From UA16 sp042095135 (GTDB lineage Bacteria > Bacteroidota > Bacteroidia > Flavobacteriales_D > Sanyastnellaceae): 31,898 nt of DNA. Under the pieces are notes generated by a model. That model was not told where the DNA came from and searched no databases. It worked only from the letters and a program-made list of their open reading frames with translations. Both the position numbers and the translations under genes were made by a program. The stretch spans positions 1 to 31,898 of the forward strand of contig JBELBV010000029.1 in the NCBI GenBank assembly GCA_042095135.1, in the 5' to 3' direction. Below, piece by piece: positions 16,903 through 26,700 of the stretch (the stretch's first letter is position 1; every line of letters starts with the position of its first letter).

Positions 16903-17376
16903 ATGATCAACGCCAATACCGTTCGCGAACTCGCTGAAGCCCACCTCGCTGGAGGCACGGGTTTCCTTGTGGACGTGCGCGTGAGCGATGGGAATTCCAT
17001 TTCCATTCTGTTGGACGATGATGAAGGCACGAGCATTGAGAAGTGCATGGCGTTGAGCCGGCACCTTGAGTCCATGCTGGACCGCGATGCCGAGGATTTT
17101 TCATTGGATGTTAGCTCACCTGGCTTGGACCAGCCGCTGAAGTTGCACCGGCAGTACCTGAAAAACATCGGGCGCGACGTGCAATTGAAAATCACGGGAG
17201 CCGGAAAGACGGAAGGCAAGTTGACCCAAGCGACAGAAGAAGAAATCACCATTGTCATTCGCGAGAAGCGCCGCATCGAAGGACGCAAAGCGAAGGAATG
17301 GGTAGAAGAAGAACAGACGCATCCGTTGAATGCACTGGACTGGACGAAAGTCCAGATCTCATTCAAGGGAAACTAA
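16903..17376 (+). CDS. rimP: Ribosome maturation factor RimP
   Basis: This 157-residue DUF150 protein assists late assembly of the 30S subunit. Recognisable segments are GTGFLVDVRVSDGNSI, LDDDEGTSIEKCMALSRHLE, then DVSSPGLDQPLK, which is the family hallmark, and a C-terminal SH3-like part. The ATG at 16903 matches the family N terminus; an upstream in-frame TTG at 16846 would require translating through the leader hairpin and its T-run, so it is rejected. It is first in the conserved rimP-nusA-infB order, 39 bases before nusA. Confidence 0.95.
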   Translation: MINANTVRELAEAHLAGGTGFLVDVRVSDGNSISILLDDDEGTSIEKCMALSRHLESMLDRDAEDFSLDVSSPGLDQPLKLHRQYLKNIGRDVQLKITGAGKTEGKLTQATEEEITIVIREKRRIEGRKAKEWVEEEQTHPLNALDWTKVQISFKGN

Positions 17377-17415
17377 ATAGACCATTACTAACCGAGCGCA
17401 GCAAACCGCAAAACC

Positions 17416-18651
17416 ATGACACAGCTGAATTTGGTGGATTCCTTTAAGGAGTTCAAGGAGTTTAAAAACATCGACCGAGAGGTCATGATGGGCATTTTGG
17501 AAGACGTATTCCGAGCCATGATCCTAAAGAAGTACGGAGATGACTCCAACTTCGATATCATCATCAACCCAGAAAAGGGGGATTTGGAGATTTGGCGCAA
17601 CCGCACCATTGTCGCAGATGGTGAAGTGGAAGACGAGAACGAAGAAATCGCCCTGTCGGAGGCCTTGAAAATTGAGGATGACTTCGAGGAAGGTGAAGAA
17701 GTATCGGAAGAAATCAAATTGGAATCCTTTGGTCGCCGCAACGTGTTGTCGCTGCGCCAGAACCTAGCGGGCCGCATCATGGACCTCGAGAAGGACGCCA
17801 TTTACCAGAAGTACAAAGAGCGCGTAGGTGAAGTGGTTTCAGCCGAAGTGTACCAAATCTGGAAGCGCGAAATCCTCCTCGTTGACGACGAAGACAACGA
17901 AGTGGTTATGCCGCGAGAAAGCCAAATCCCAGGTGACTTCTTCAAGAAAGGCGACACCATCCGTGCGGTGGTTTCGGCGGTGGAAATGAAGAACAACAAT
18001 CCGCGCATTGTTTTGTCGCGCACAGCCCCTGAATTCTTGGAGCGCTTGTTCGAGCAGGAAGTTCCTGAGATTTACGACGGCTTGATCACCATCAAGCGCG
18101 TGGTGCGTGCACCGGGTGAGCGCGCCAAAGTCGCAGTGGAATCATACGACGAGCGTGTCGATCCAGTCGGCGCATGCGTCGGCATGAAGGGCTCACGCAT
18201 CCACAGCATCGTGCGCGAGTTGAAGAACGAAAACATCGACGTCATCAACTTTACCGAAAACGAACAATTACTCGTGACGCGTGCCCTCAGCCCTGCGAAG
18301 ATCACGACCATCGAACTCAACGAGGAAACGCGCGAAGCAAAAGTGTTCCTCAAGGCCGACCAAGTCAGCTTGGCTATCGGTAAAGGCGGCAACAACATCA
18401 AATTGGCCGGTTTGCTGACGAACTACGAAATCGACGTGTACCGCGACGAAGAAGACGGAGTGGATGACGTGGAATTGAAAGAATTCTCGGATGAAATCGA
18501 TGCATGGATCCTCGACGAGTTCATCAAAATCGGGTTGGAAACAGCCCGCTCGGTGTTGAACCGCGATGAGGAGTTCTTGGTGAACCGCACTGACCTGGAA
18601 TTGGAAACGATTCGGGAAGTTGTCAAAATCCTCAAGGACGAATTGTCGTAA
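17416..18651 (+). CDS. nusA: Transcription termination/antitermination factor NusA
   Basis: This 411-residue protein binds RNA polymerase and nascent RNA, controlling pausing, termination and antitermination. Domains in order are an N-terminal polymerase-binding domain (about residues 5-125), S1 (about 130-197), KH1 (about 223-290, with GACVGMKGSRI) and KH2 (about 292-345, with SLAIGKGGNN). There are no C-terminal acidic AR repeats like those of E. coli, and the length fits Bacteroidota. It sits between rimP and infB, with a 60-base gap before infB. In E. coli NusA represses its own operon, which is relevant to the leader hairpin at 16863-16888. Confidence 0.96.
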   Translation: MTQLNLVDSFKEFKEFKNIDREVMMGILEDVFRAMILKKYGDDSNFDIIINPEKGDLEIWRNRTIVADGEVEDENEEIALSEALKIEDDFEEGEEVSEEIKLESFGRRNVLSLRQNLAGRIMDLEKDAIYQKYKERVGEVVSAEVYQIWKREILLVDDEDNEVVMPRESQIPGDFFKKGDTIRAVVSAVEMKNNNPRIVLSRTAPEFLERLFEQEVPEIYDGLITIKRVVRAPGERAKVAVESYDERVDPVGACVGMKGSRIHSIVRELKNENIDVINFTENEQLLVTRALSPAKITTIELNEETREAKVFLKADQVSLAIGKGGNNIKLAGLLTNYEIDVYRDEEDGVDDVELKEFSDEIDAWILDEFIKIGLETARSVLNRDEEFLVNRTDLELETIREVVKILKDELS

Positions 18652-18711
18652 ACCGCGCATTCAAGTCCCTTTTCCCGTTTAAATTCGCAACACAAACGCC
18701 CAAAAACGCCA

Positions 18712-21483
18712 ATGGCTGACGCTAACAAACCCGTACGACTGAATAAAATCGCCCGAGAATTCAACTTGGGCATCCAGACCATTGTGGATTTTTTGGCCAG
18801 CAAGGATATGGAAGTGGACGCGAAGCCGAACACCAAGATCGATGCGGAGGCGTATGCATTGATTCGATCCAATTTCCAGGACGAGAAAGCGGCGAAGGAG
18901 AAGGCCGTGAGCTCGGCGAACCGCGCGGTGGTAGACCGCGAAAGCGTGACTCTGGCTTCAGCGCGCAAGACCGCGGCACCACAGGAAGAAGCGGAGGTGG
19001 AAATCGATCTTTCGATTTTCCAAAAGAGCCAGCAACAGCCTGAAGTGGAGCGCATTGAGCCCGAAGTACCGGCTGAACTCGCTCCTGCACCGAAAGAAAA
19101 GGTAGCTGAAACGCCTGCAGGCGAGGTATCCCATGCTGGAAGTCCGGTCAAAGTTTTGGGCAAGGTGGATTTGGATGCGGTCGCCAAAAAGCCAAAAGCG
19201 AAGACCAAAGCGGAGAAAGTGGCGGAGAAAGAGAAGCTCGCCAAGAAGTCGGCTGAAATTACCAAAAAGGAAGCTGCGGTTCAAGCGGCCGAAAAAGCAG
19301 CAGCCGAAACGGCTGCCGCCGAAGAAAAGGAAGTCAAGCCTGAGGTGCCAAAAGTGGAGAAGCTCGAAACCAAGATTGAAAAGCTCTCCGGGCCGACTGT
19401 TGTTGGTAAGATTGAATTGCCTGTCGAGAAGAAGAAAACGGCCGCAGACAAATCAGACGACAACAAACGCAAGCGCAAGCGTATTACAAAAGTTGACGTC
19501 GAACGTCAAGCTCGCACTACCGGTGGGCAACGCGGCGATCGAGGACGCGGGCGGCGCAATGAACCCAAGAAGGAAGTCAGCCAAGCAGACATCCAAAAAG
19601 AAATTAAGGAAACGCTCGCACGTTTGAGCGGAGGCAAGAAGTCCAACTCAGCGAAGATGCGCCGGGCCAAGCGAAGTGCCGTCGCAGAACGTGCGGAACA
19701 AGAATTGCAACGTCAGCAGGAAGAAGCGATGACGCTTCAGTTGACGGAATTTGTTACCGTCGCGGAATTGGCAAATATGATGAACGCCAACGTCAATGAG
19801 GTCATCTCGGCCTGTATGACGCTGGGCATCATGGTGTCCATCAACCAACGATTGGACTCGGAGACCATAACCATCATCGCGGAAGAATTCGGTTACGAGG
19901 CCAACTTCGTCAGCGCTGAGGTCCAAGAGGCCATTGACGTTGAACAAGACAGCGAAGAGGACTTGACCCCGCGTCCGCCGATTGTTACGGTCATGGGACA
20001 CGTTGACCACGGGAAAACGTCGTTGTTGGACTTCATCCGTAATGCCAATGTTATCGCTGGTGAGGCTGGGGGAATTACCCAGCACATCGGTGCCTACCAC
20101 GTTACCCTTCCCCAAGGCGGTCAAATGACCTTCCTCGATACACCGGGTCACGAAGCCTTTACGGCGATGCGTGCTCGTGGTGCACAAGTCACGGACATCG
20201 CGATCATCGTGGTTGCGGCGGACGACGCGGTCATGCCGCAAACGAAAGAAGCCATCAACCACGCGCAAGCAGCGGGCATTCCCATGGTTATCGCCATGAA
20301 CAAGATGGACCGGCCGGAGGCCAATGCCGATAAGATCCGCCAGGAGCTGTCAGAGATGAATGTGTTGGTTGAAGAGTGGGGGGGCAAATTCCAGAGTCAA
20401 GAGATTTCGGCCAAGAATGGCACGAACATCGAAGAGCTGCTCGAAAAGGTATTGCTGGAAGCTGAAATGCTGGACTTGCAAGCGAATCCGGGCAAGCGCG
20501 CCATCGGCACCGTTGTCGAAAGCTCACTGGACAAAGGCCGGGGGTATGTAACAAACCTACTGGTGGAAGGCGGAACAATGCGCATCGGTGATGCGGTCCT
20601 TGCGGGCCAATACAGCGGCAAGGTGAAGGCCATGTTCAACGAGCGCGGAGCGCGCGTCGACGAGGCCGGGCCATCGGTTCCCGTATCAATTTTGGGCTTT
20701 GACGGCGCCCCGAATGCCGGCGATAAATTCCACGTCTTCGATGATGAGCGCGAAGCCCGTAACATTGCGGTCAAGCGTCAACAATTGCAGCGCGAACAAG
20801 GCGTTCGCTCGCAACGTTCTGTAACGCTAGAAGAATTGGGACGCCGCATCGCGGTCGGCGAATTCAAGGAATTGAACCTGATTGTCAAGGGCGACGTGGA
20901 CGGCTCCATCGAGGCGTTGAGCGACTCGCTTCAAAAGCTCTCCACGGAAAAGGTTCAAGTCAACATCATCCACAAGGCAGTGGGTCAAGTTTCCGAATCG
21001 GACATTTTGCTCGCCTCTGCTTCATCCGCCATCATCATTGGCTTCCAGGTGCGCCCCAGCGGAGCGGCGCGTCGACTGGCCGAGAAGGAGGGCGTGCAAA
21101 TCAAGCTATACTCGGTGATTTACAAGGCCATCGAGGAGATGAAGGATGCCATGGAAGGCTTGCTTTCAGCGAAAATTGAAGAAAACGTGGTGGGCTCTGC
21201 CGAAATCCGCGAGACGTTCAAGATTTCGAAAGTCGGCACCATTGCCGGTTGCTTCGTCATCGATGGCAACATCAAACGCAACAACAAAGTGCGGGTCATA
21301 CGAGAAGGTGTCGTGGTGTACACGGGAACCTTGGGATCACTCAAGCGCTTCAAAGACGATGTCAAAGAGGTCGCCAAAGGCTTCGAATGCGGCTTGAACA
21401 TTGACCGCTTTAACGATATCAAGGTCGGCGACGTCGTAGAGGCGTACGAAGAAGTGGAAGTGAAGCAGACCCTCGAGGATTAA
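18712..21483 (+). CDS. infB: Translation initiation factor IF-2
   Basis: This 923-residue GTPase delivers initiator tRNA to the ribosomal P site. An IF2_N helix bundle opens the protein (LNKIAREFNLGIQTIVDFL). A long Lys/Glu/Ala-rich linker spans about residues 60-320, and a second IF2_N-like module lies at about 343-395. The G domain has GHVDHGKT at 429-436, DTPGHEAF after it and NKMD at 530-533. Domains II, III and C2 (IIHKAVGQVSESD, then FKISKVGTIAGC) complete it. It is the last gene of the rimP-nusA-infB operon. No terminator is visible in the nine bases before the convergent SPOR gene. Confidence 0.97.
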   Translation: MADANKPVRLNKIAREFNLGIQTIVDFLASKDMEVDAKPNTKIDAEAYALIRSNFQDEKAAKEKAVSSANRAVVDRESVTLASARKTAAPQEEAEVEIDLSIFQKSQQQPEVERIEPEVPAELAPAPKEKVAETPAGEVSHAGSPVKVLGKVDLDAVAKKPKAKTKAEKVAEKEKLAKKSAEITKKEAAVQAAEKAAAETAAAEEKEVKPEVPKVEKLETKIEKLSGPTVVGKIELPVEKKKTAADKSDDNKRKRKRITKVDVERQARTTGGQRGDRGRGRRNEPKKEVSQADIQKEIKETLARLSGGKKSNSAKMRRAKRSAVAERAEQELQRQQEEAMTLQLTEFVTVAELANMMNANVNEVISACMTLGIMVSINQRLDSETITIIAEEFGYEANFVSAEVQEAIDVEQDSEEDLTPRPPIVTVMGHVDHGKTSLLDFIRNANVIAGEAGGITQHIGAYHVTLPQGGQMTFLDTPGHEAFTAMRARGAQVTDIAIIVVAADDAVMPQTKEAINHAQAAGIPMVIAMNKMDRPEANADKIRQELSEMNVLVEEWGGKFQSQEISAKNGTNIEELLEKVLLEAEMLDLQANPGKRAIGTVVESSLDKGRGYVTNLLVEGGTMRIGDAVLAGQYSGKVKAMFNERGARVDEAGPSVPVSILGFDGAPNAGDKFHVFDDEREARNIAVKRQQLQREQGVRSQRSVTLEELGRRIAVGEFKELNLIVKGDVDGSIEALSDSLQKLSTEKVQVNIIHKAVGQVSESDILLASASSAIIIGFQVRPSGAARRLAEKEGVQIKLYSVIYKAIEEMKDAMEGLLSAKIEENVVGSAEIRETFKISKVGTIAGCFVIDGNIKRNNKVRVIREGVVVYTGTLGSLKRFKDDVKEVAKGFECGLNIDRFNDIKVGDVVEAYEEVEVKQTLED

Positions 21484-21492
21484 CCACGCGCT

Positions 21493-22146
21493 TCAAGGTC
21501 CATCTTGACCGCCAGTATTGAGGACAGGTAAGTTGATGTCCATGGGGATGACAATGGCCATTGGAAAGGCGTCGGTCCATGCATCCTGCGCTTTTTGTGC
21601 TTCCCAACGGGTTCTAAAGTCGCCAATGGTGACGCGGTAGTTGGGCGGCATCGACGACAAGTAAACGGGACATTCGCCATTGGTTTTGCGCGCTTGAGCA
21701 CGGACTTCACGAGCAGCTTGCAAAGACCCTGAGAAAATTTGGACGCGAAACCCCCGCAAGGCATGCTCTTCGGCGTGCCACACGGAATCGAGGGATGCGA
21801 TGCGCTCGTCGTATTGTTGCACGACGCTACCTACCGGTCGTACTGCTTTTGCAGCTGACTGCTCTGGTGCTAATGGAGCGTCGGGATGATCAGTTGTGGG
21901 GACTTCCCAAATCGTCACGCCCGGGTTTTCGATTACAGGCTGTTCAGCAGAAGTCGAGTCGCACATGCTCTTTTGCGTGCCCTTGAACAAGCCCCTCCAC
22001 CAACCGGCATCGCCTTGCGCGCAGCACGAGGTTGCCGCACCCAATATGAAAAGGCACACGGCACAATAGGAATTGATTGAGGAGGCTATGGAGGCGAAGC
22101 GGGACGTCATTTGGGCGAATTTAATGCGGGCGCAGGTTGCGTTCAT
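21493..22146 (-). CDS. SPOR-domain envelope protein
   Basis: This protein has an N-terminal signal sequence, a low-complexity middle and a C-terminal SPOR-like domain (GFRVQIFSGSLQAAREVR, NYRVTIGDFRTRWEAQKA). SPOR domains bind peptidoglycan stripped of stem peptides, often at the division site; here the protein is probably periplasmic. The ATG at 22146 gives 217 residues. A second ATG at 22110 places the signal more typically (MTSRFASIASS then YCAVCLFILG), so either could be right; the in-frame start at 22161 is TTG and unlikely. It is convergent with infB, nine bases apart. No exact role can be assigned. Confidence 0.8.
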   Translation of the reverse strand: MNATCARIKFAQMTSRFASIASSINSYCAVCLFILGAATSCCAQGDAGWWRGLFKGTQKSMCDSTSAEQPVIENPGVTIWEVPTTDHPDAPLAPEQSAAKAVRPVGSVVQQYDERIASLDSVWHAEEHALRGFRVQIFSGSLQAAREVRAQARKTNGECPVYLSSMPPNYRVTIGDFRTRWEAQKAQDAWTDAFPMAIVIPMDINLPVLNTGGQDGP

Positions 22147-22251
22147 ACCCTTTTGTCTCAAAAAGGTAAAAAATTCTCGCGCCCCTGAAATGATCGGATT
22201 TCACACGAAATCAACCAGATATGAACGTAAAATGATTCCGTAGAACAGTCG

Positions 22252-22283
22252 AAGGGGAGATTGGTTCAATTCGACCCCTTTTT
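22252..22283 (+). terminator. Terminator-like hairpin upstream of the act operon
   Basis: AAGGGG (22252-22257) pairs with CCCCTT (22275-22280) around a 17-base loop. An inner TTG/CAA pair (22261-22263 with 22267-22269) extends it, and a run of five T residues (22279-22283) closes the 3' side. On the minus strand no T-run follows, so it points rightward only. The nearest plus-strand gene upstream is infB, ending 770 bases earlier. It may end infB read-through, end a small RNA, or act in an act-operon leader. Confidence 0.5.
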
Positions 22284-22334
22284 GTGGGTTCAATTGTGTA
22301 ATTTTACGCGCGAAAAAGCGTGATTTTCCTTGCA

Positions 22335-23759
22335 ATGCGAAAATTTAACCCAATGAGAGCTTTACCGGGATTCAAAGCACCCAAAACCTTCCTGTCGGCA
22401 TGCGTAATGTTGGTGTCCTTGACCGCGACCGCGGGCGTTTGGGACGAAGGCGACATTGAAGCGGGTCAAGCCCTGTTCAATGCGAACTGCGCCTCCTGTC
22501 ACAAGGTAACCAACGAAGTGCTCGCCGCCCCAGGCCTTGCTGGCATTGCCGATCGCTGGGGAGCCAGTGAAGAATTGCTGGTAAAGTGGATCCAGAACCC
22601 ACAGGGTGCTGCAGAGTCCGGCGATGGCTACATCAAATCCCTCGTTGATCGGTACGTTCCGACCTATGGGTGGATGACAGCTCAAGCGGTGTCAGAGGAG
22701 GACATCAAAAACATCATGGCGTACGTCCAAAACCCACCCGATGCAGCACCTGTAGCTGACACCGGTTCGGACTGCGTCACCGTGGACGAACTCCCCATCG
22801 AAGAAGCGAGCAACGACAGCGGTGTTTGGTTTGTCTTGTTGTTGGTGATGTTCTTGATCATCGCCATGGCTGCGGCAGGTGTGAACCGGTCGCTTACCAA
22901 TGCAAGCCGTGAGCGCGAAGGAGAAGAGCTGCTCGGTGACCTCCCGTACAGCGACCGCGTAAAGGCTTGGATGTGGGGAAACCGCGTGGCGGTTTCATTG
23001 GTCGGTGTGTTCTTCGTTGCTTACGGAGCGGTACTCGGCTACCAAGGGTTGATGCGCGTAGGCGTTGTTGAGGGCTACAAACCCAATCAGCCGATCAAGT
23101 TCATTCACAGCGTGCACGTTTGTGAGAATGAAGTGGACTGTAAGTACTGCCACCACAGTGCTTACGAATCGAAGCACGCGGGCATTCCTTCCACTAACGT
23201 TTGCATGAACTGCCACAAGGCGGTGAAGAAGGGCCGTCGTTATGGTGAGACGGAGATTGCGAAGATTTACGATGCCATCGGATTCGATCCTGAATCAGGC
23301 ACTTATGTGGATGGCGATGGCAACAACGGATACACCTCACCACAAGACACCTACAACGGTGAACCCATCCGATGGAACAAGGTGCACAACTTGCCCGACC
23401 ACGTATACTTCAGCCACCAACAGCACGTGGTGGTGGGCGGACTTCAGTGCCAGAACTGCCACGGAGACGTCGAAACCTACACCGTGGGTCGTGTGGCGAA
23501 CGTGGACGATATCAACCTCCTGGTGGACAAGTACCCTGGGCTGATTGAATTGTCGAAGCCGACCCTCACGATGGGCTGGTGCATCGAATGCCACAACAAA
23601 GCAGCAATTGACCTAGCGAGCAGCGGGTACTACGAAGACATTCATGCCCGCCTGAAGGACCACCTTCGCGGCAACGAAGAGCTCCGCAAGTACATGGAGG
23701 ATGACAAGATCACGGTCAAGGAACTCGGCGGATGGGAATGCGCCAAGTGCCATTATTAA
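22335..23759 (+). CDS. actA: Alternative complex III multihaem cytochrome c subunit ActA
   Basis: This 474-residue membrane-anchored cytochrome has six CxxCH haem-binding motifs, with the first Cys at residues 52, 269, 290, 372, 416 and 469. The N-terminal monohaem cytochrome c domain is followed by two hydrophobic helices (GVWFVLLLVMFLIIA and VAVSLVGVFFVAYGA), then a pentahaem module. Canonical ActA is pentahaem, so the extra N-terminal domain is the fused form seen in Bacteroidota. A signal peptide is present (FLSACVMLVSLTATAG). The ATG at 22335 was chosen; a GTG at 22320 and an ATG at 22353 are alternatives. It is first gene of the quinol-oxidising complex, 38 bases before actB. Confidence 0.92.
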   Translation: MRKFNPMRALPGFKAPKTFLSACVMLVSLTATAGVWDEGDIEAGQALFNANCASCHKVTNEVLAAPGLAGIADRWGASEELLVKWIQNPQGAAESGDGYIKSLVDRYVPTYGWMTAQAVSEEDIKNIMAYVQNPPDAAPVADTGSDCVTVDELPIEEASNDSGVWFVLLLVMFLIIAMAAAGVNRSLTNASREREGEELLGDLPYSDRVKAWMWGNRVAVSLVGVFFVAYGAVLGYQGLMRVGVVEGYKPNQPIKFIHSVHVCENEVDCKYCHHSAYESKHAGIPSTNVCMNCHKAVKKGRRYGETEIAKIYDAIGFDPESGTYVDGDGNNGYTSPQDTYNGEPIRWNKVHNLPDHVYFSHQQHVVVGGLQCQNCHGDVETYTVGRVANVDDINLLVDKYPGLIELSKPTLTMGWCIECHNKAAIDLASSGYYEDIHARLKDHLRGNEELRKYMEDDKITVKELGGWECAKCHY

Positions 23760-23797
23760 TAAGTAAGTAATCGCGAACCCCTTATCGCAACAGCGAC

Positions 23798-26700
23798 ATG
23801 GCAAACACTAAGCGTTATTGGTCCGGACTGGACGAGCTTCACGAAACAGAAGCATTCAAAGCGATTCAGGCACAAGAGTTCCCTGAGTCCCAATCGGTGG
23901 ATGAGTTTTTGTCCGATGAACAACTGGAGTCTACCCACACCGGGCGTCGTGACTTCTTGAAGTTCATGGGCTTCAGCTTGACCGCAGCGACCCTCGCGGC
24001 ATGCGAAACCCCTGTAGTCAAAAGCATCCCCTACACCAACAAGCCTGCGGAGGTCACCCCCGGCGTGGCCAATCACTACGCAAGCACGTACTACGACGGC
24101 CAGAACTTCGTCAACGTCTTGGTGAAGACCCGTGAAGGCCGTCCGATTTTTGTGAAGGCCAACGGTGAAACCGGAGTGGGTGTTCCCAATGCGCGGGTCA
24201 TTGCTTCGGTCATGGGCTTGTATGACAGCGCTCGCCTGACTGGACCACAAATTGACGGAAACGCTGCGGCGTGGTCAGCCGTTGACGCAGAAGTCGCAGC
24301 GTCGCTGAGCAAAGGTGGTCGCAACGTCATTCTGACCAACACGGTGATGAGCCCGTCGCTGAAGCGAGCGGTAGGATTGGCCGGCTTGGAGCACATTCAA
24401 TACGACGCCATCGATTACGGCGCCTTCCGAAAGGCCGCCGAACTGGATTACGGCGTCAATACTTTCCCGAGCTACAAGTTTGAAGAGGCCCAAGCCATCG
24501 TTACGATCGGTGCAGACTTCTTGGGGACGTTTGCCGACGCGGTTTACTACAAAGAAAACTGGGCGAAGACCCGCAACCCTGAAAGCGGCAGCATGTCCCG
24601 CATGCATGCCTTCGAAACCAACATGAGCTTGACGGGTTCGAACGCCGACTACCGCTCCATGGTGAAGCCTTCGGAGCAAGGTAAAGTCGCAACGGCTTTG
24701 TTGAAAGCTGTGAGCGGTCGTGGCACGGCAGGCGCTCTCTCTGAGGGCATCCAGGCAGCAGTCAACGCAGCGGCGAGGGATTTGAAGGCAGCGGGCAAGA
24801 ATGCGCTCGTACTGTCCGGCTCAAACGACCTCAACGTACAACGTGTGGTGAATGCCATTAACGATGCGTTGGGCGCCACCGGCACCACCGTTAAGTTTGA
24901 AGCTAACGATTTATTCCAAGGCAGTTCGGCTGCGTTGGCGCAGTTGACCCAGGACATGGCTGCAGGACGTGTCAACACCCTGATTGTTGCCGATTGCAAC
25001 CCCGCTTACGATGCTGCCAACGCTGCAGCCTTCTCAGCGGCCTTGGGCAAAGTCAACCTGACGGTAAGCACTGCGACTGTCGCTGATGAAACGGCGTCCC
25101 GGTGCCGCGTCATCGCTCCGACACACCACTGGTTGGAGTCGTGGGGTGACCTTCAAATTGAAGGCAGCCGCATCGACTTGGTACAACCGACCATTTCCCC
25201 GCTGCACAATACGCGCGGATGGGGCGAGAGCGTACTCGCTTGGTCGAGTCAAGCGACTGACTGGTACACATTCTTGCGCCAGACCCACCAAGCAGGCTAT
25301 ACCGCCGATGCGATGTACACTGATTCCAATTGGAATACAGCTGTACACAACGGATTCATCGGATTGGATGCCGGAGAGCAACCTGCACCTGCGTACGCAG
25401 GTAGTGGGTTGACCAGCGCCGTTGCCGCATTGAATGCGCAGCAGGGCGGAGCCTTTGAATTGGCCTTGTACGAAAAGACCACCATGGGGGCCGGTCAGCA
25501 TACGGCGAACCCGATGTTGCAGGAAACGCCGGATCCGTTGACCAAGGTAACGTGGGACAATTACGTGACCATGGCGCACTCCGATGTGGATGCGATGGGC
25601 TTGAACGGGTTCATCGGCCAAGAAAAGCCGGCCAGTATGGTCCGCGTGACGGTTGGCGGTGAATCCCTTGAACTCCCTGTTTTCCCGATGCCAGGTCAAA
25701 CCCCAGGCACCATCGGCATCGCCCTTGGCTACGGCCGCGGCGCGAACGGAGAAAACATTGGAAAGGCGGCTTTCCAGACCGGTGAAAACGGCTCTTTCTT
25801 GACAAATGCAGAAGGAGGAATGGTGCCCGTCGGGCAGAACGTATTCGGCTGGGCGACTTCAGGTGACTTCAACGGGTACCACCAGTTTGATGTGACCGTT
25901 GAGGTTACAGGAGCGACCTACCCGTTGGCGTGCACGCAGATCCAAAACACCTTCATGGACCGTGACAGCATCGTGAAGGAAACGGACATGGCAAGCTTTT
26001 TCGCGGAGCGCAACGCCGATAAAGGTGAGGCGTCATGGAACAAGCTCATTAAGCTCGCGGTTCACGAAGACGTCAACAAGGACGGAACCATCGATGCCCA
26101 GGACGGGAAGCCTACCGAGGCCTTCGACCTATGGCACGAGCATGCCGTCGAAAACGTTGGACACCGCTGGGGCATGACCATCGACCTCACGACCTGCACC
26201 GGCTGCAGCGCGTGTGTTACGGCTTGCCACATTGAAAACAACGTTCCCGTCGTCGGTAAAGACGAGGTGCGGCGCCACCGCGACATGCACTGGATGCGCA
26301 TCGATCGTTTCTTCAGTTCCGACTACAGTCTAGAGCGCGGAGAAGAAGAAGGCGTTGGCGTCATTTCCTCTTACCGCAAAATGGAGGATCCGGCGGCTAA
26401 TCCGCAAACGGTCCACATGCCGATGATGTGCCAGCACTGCAACCACGCGCCGTGTGAAACGGTTTGCCCAGTTGCAGCGACCACGCACTCGAACGAAGGC
26501 TTGAACCAAATGACGTATAACCGTTGCATCGGTACGCGTTACTGCGCCAATAACTGCCCCTACAAGGTGCGCCGATTCAACTGGTTCAATTACCCGGGTT
26601 ACAAGAAGTTCGCCAACTTCAACCCGGCCCAAGACAGCCTGATGCGCATGGTACTCAACCCCGACGTCACGGTACGAAGCCGCGGGGTCATGGAGAAGTG

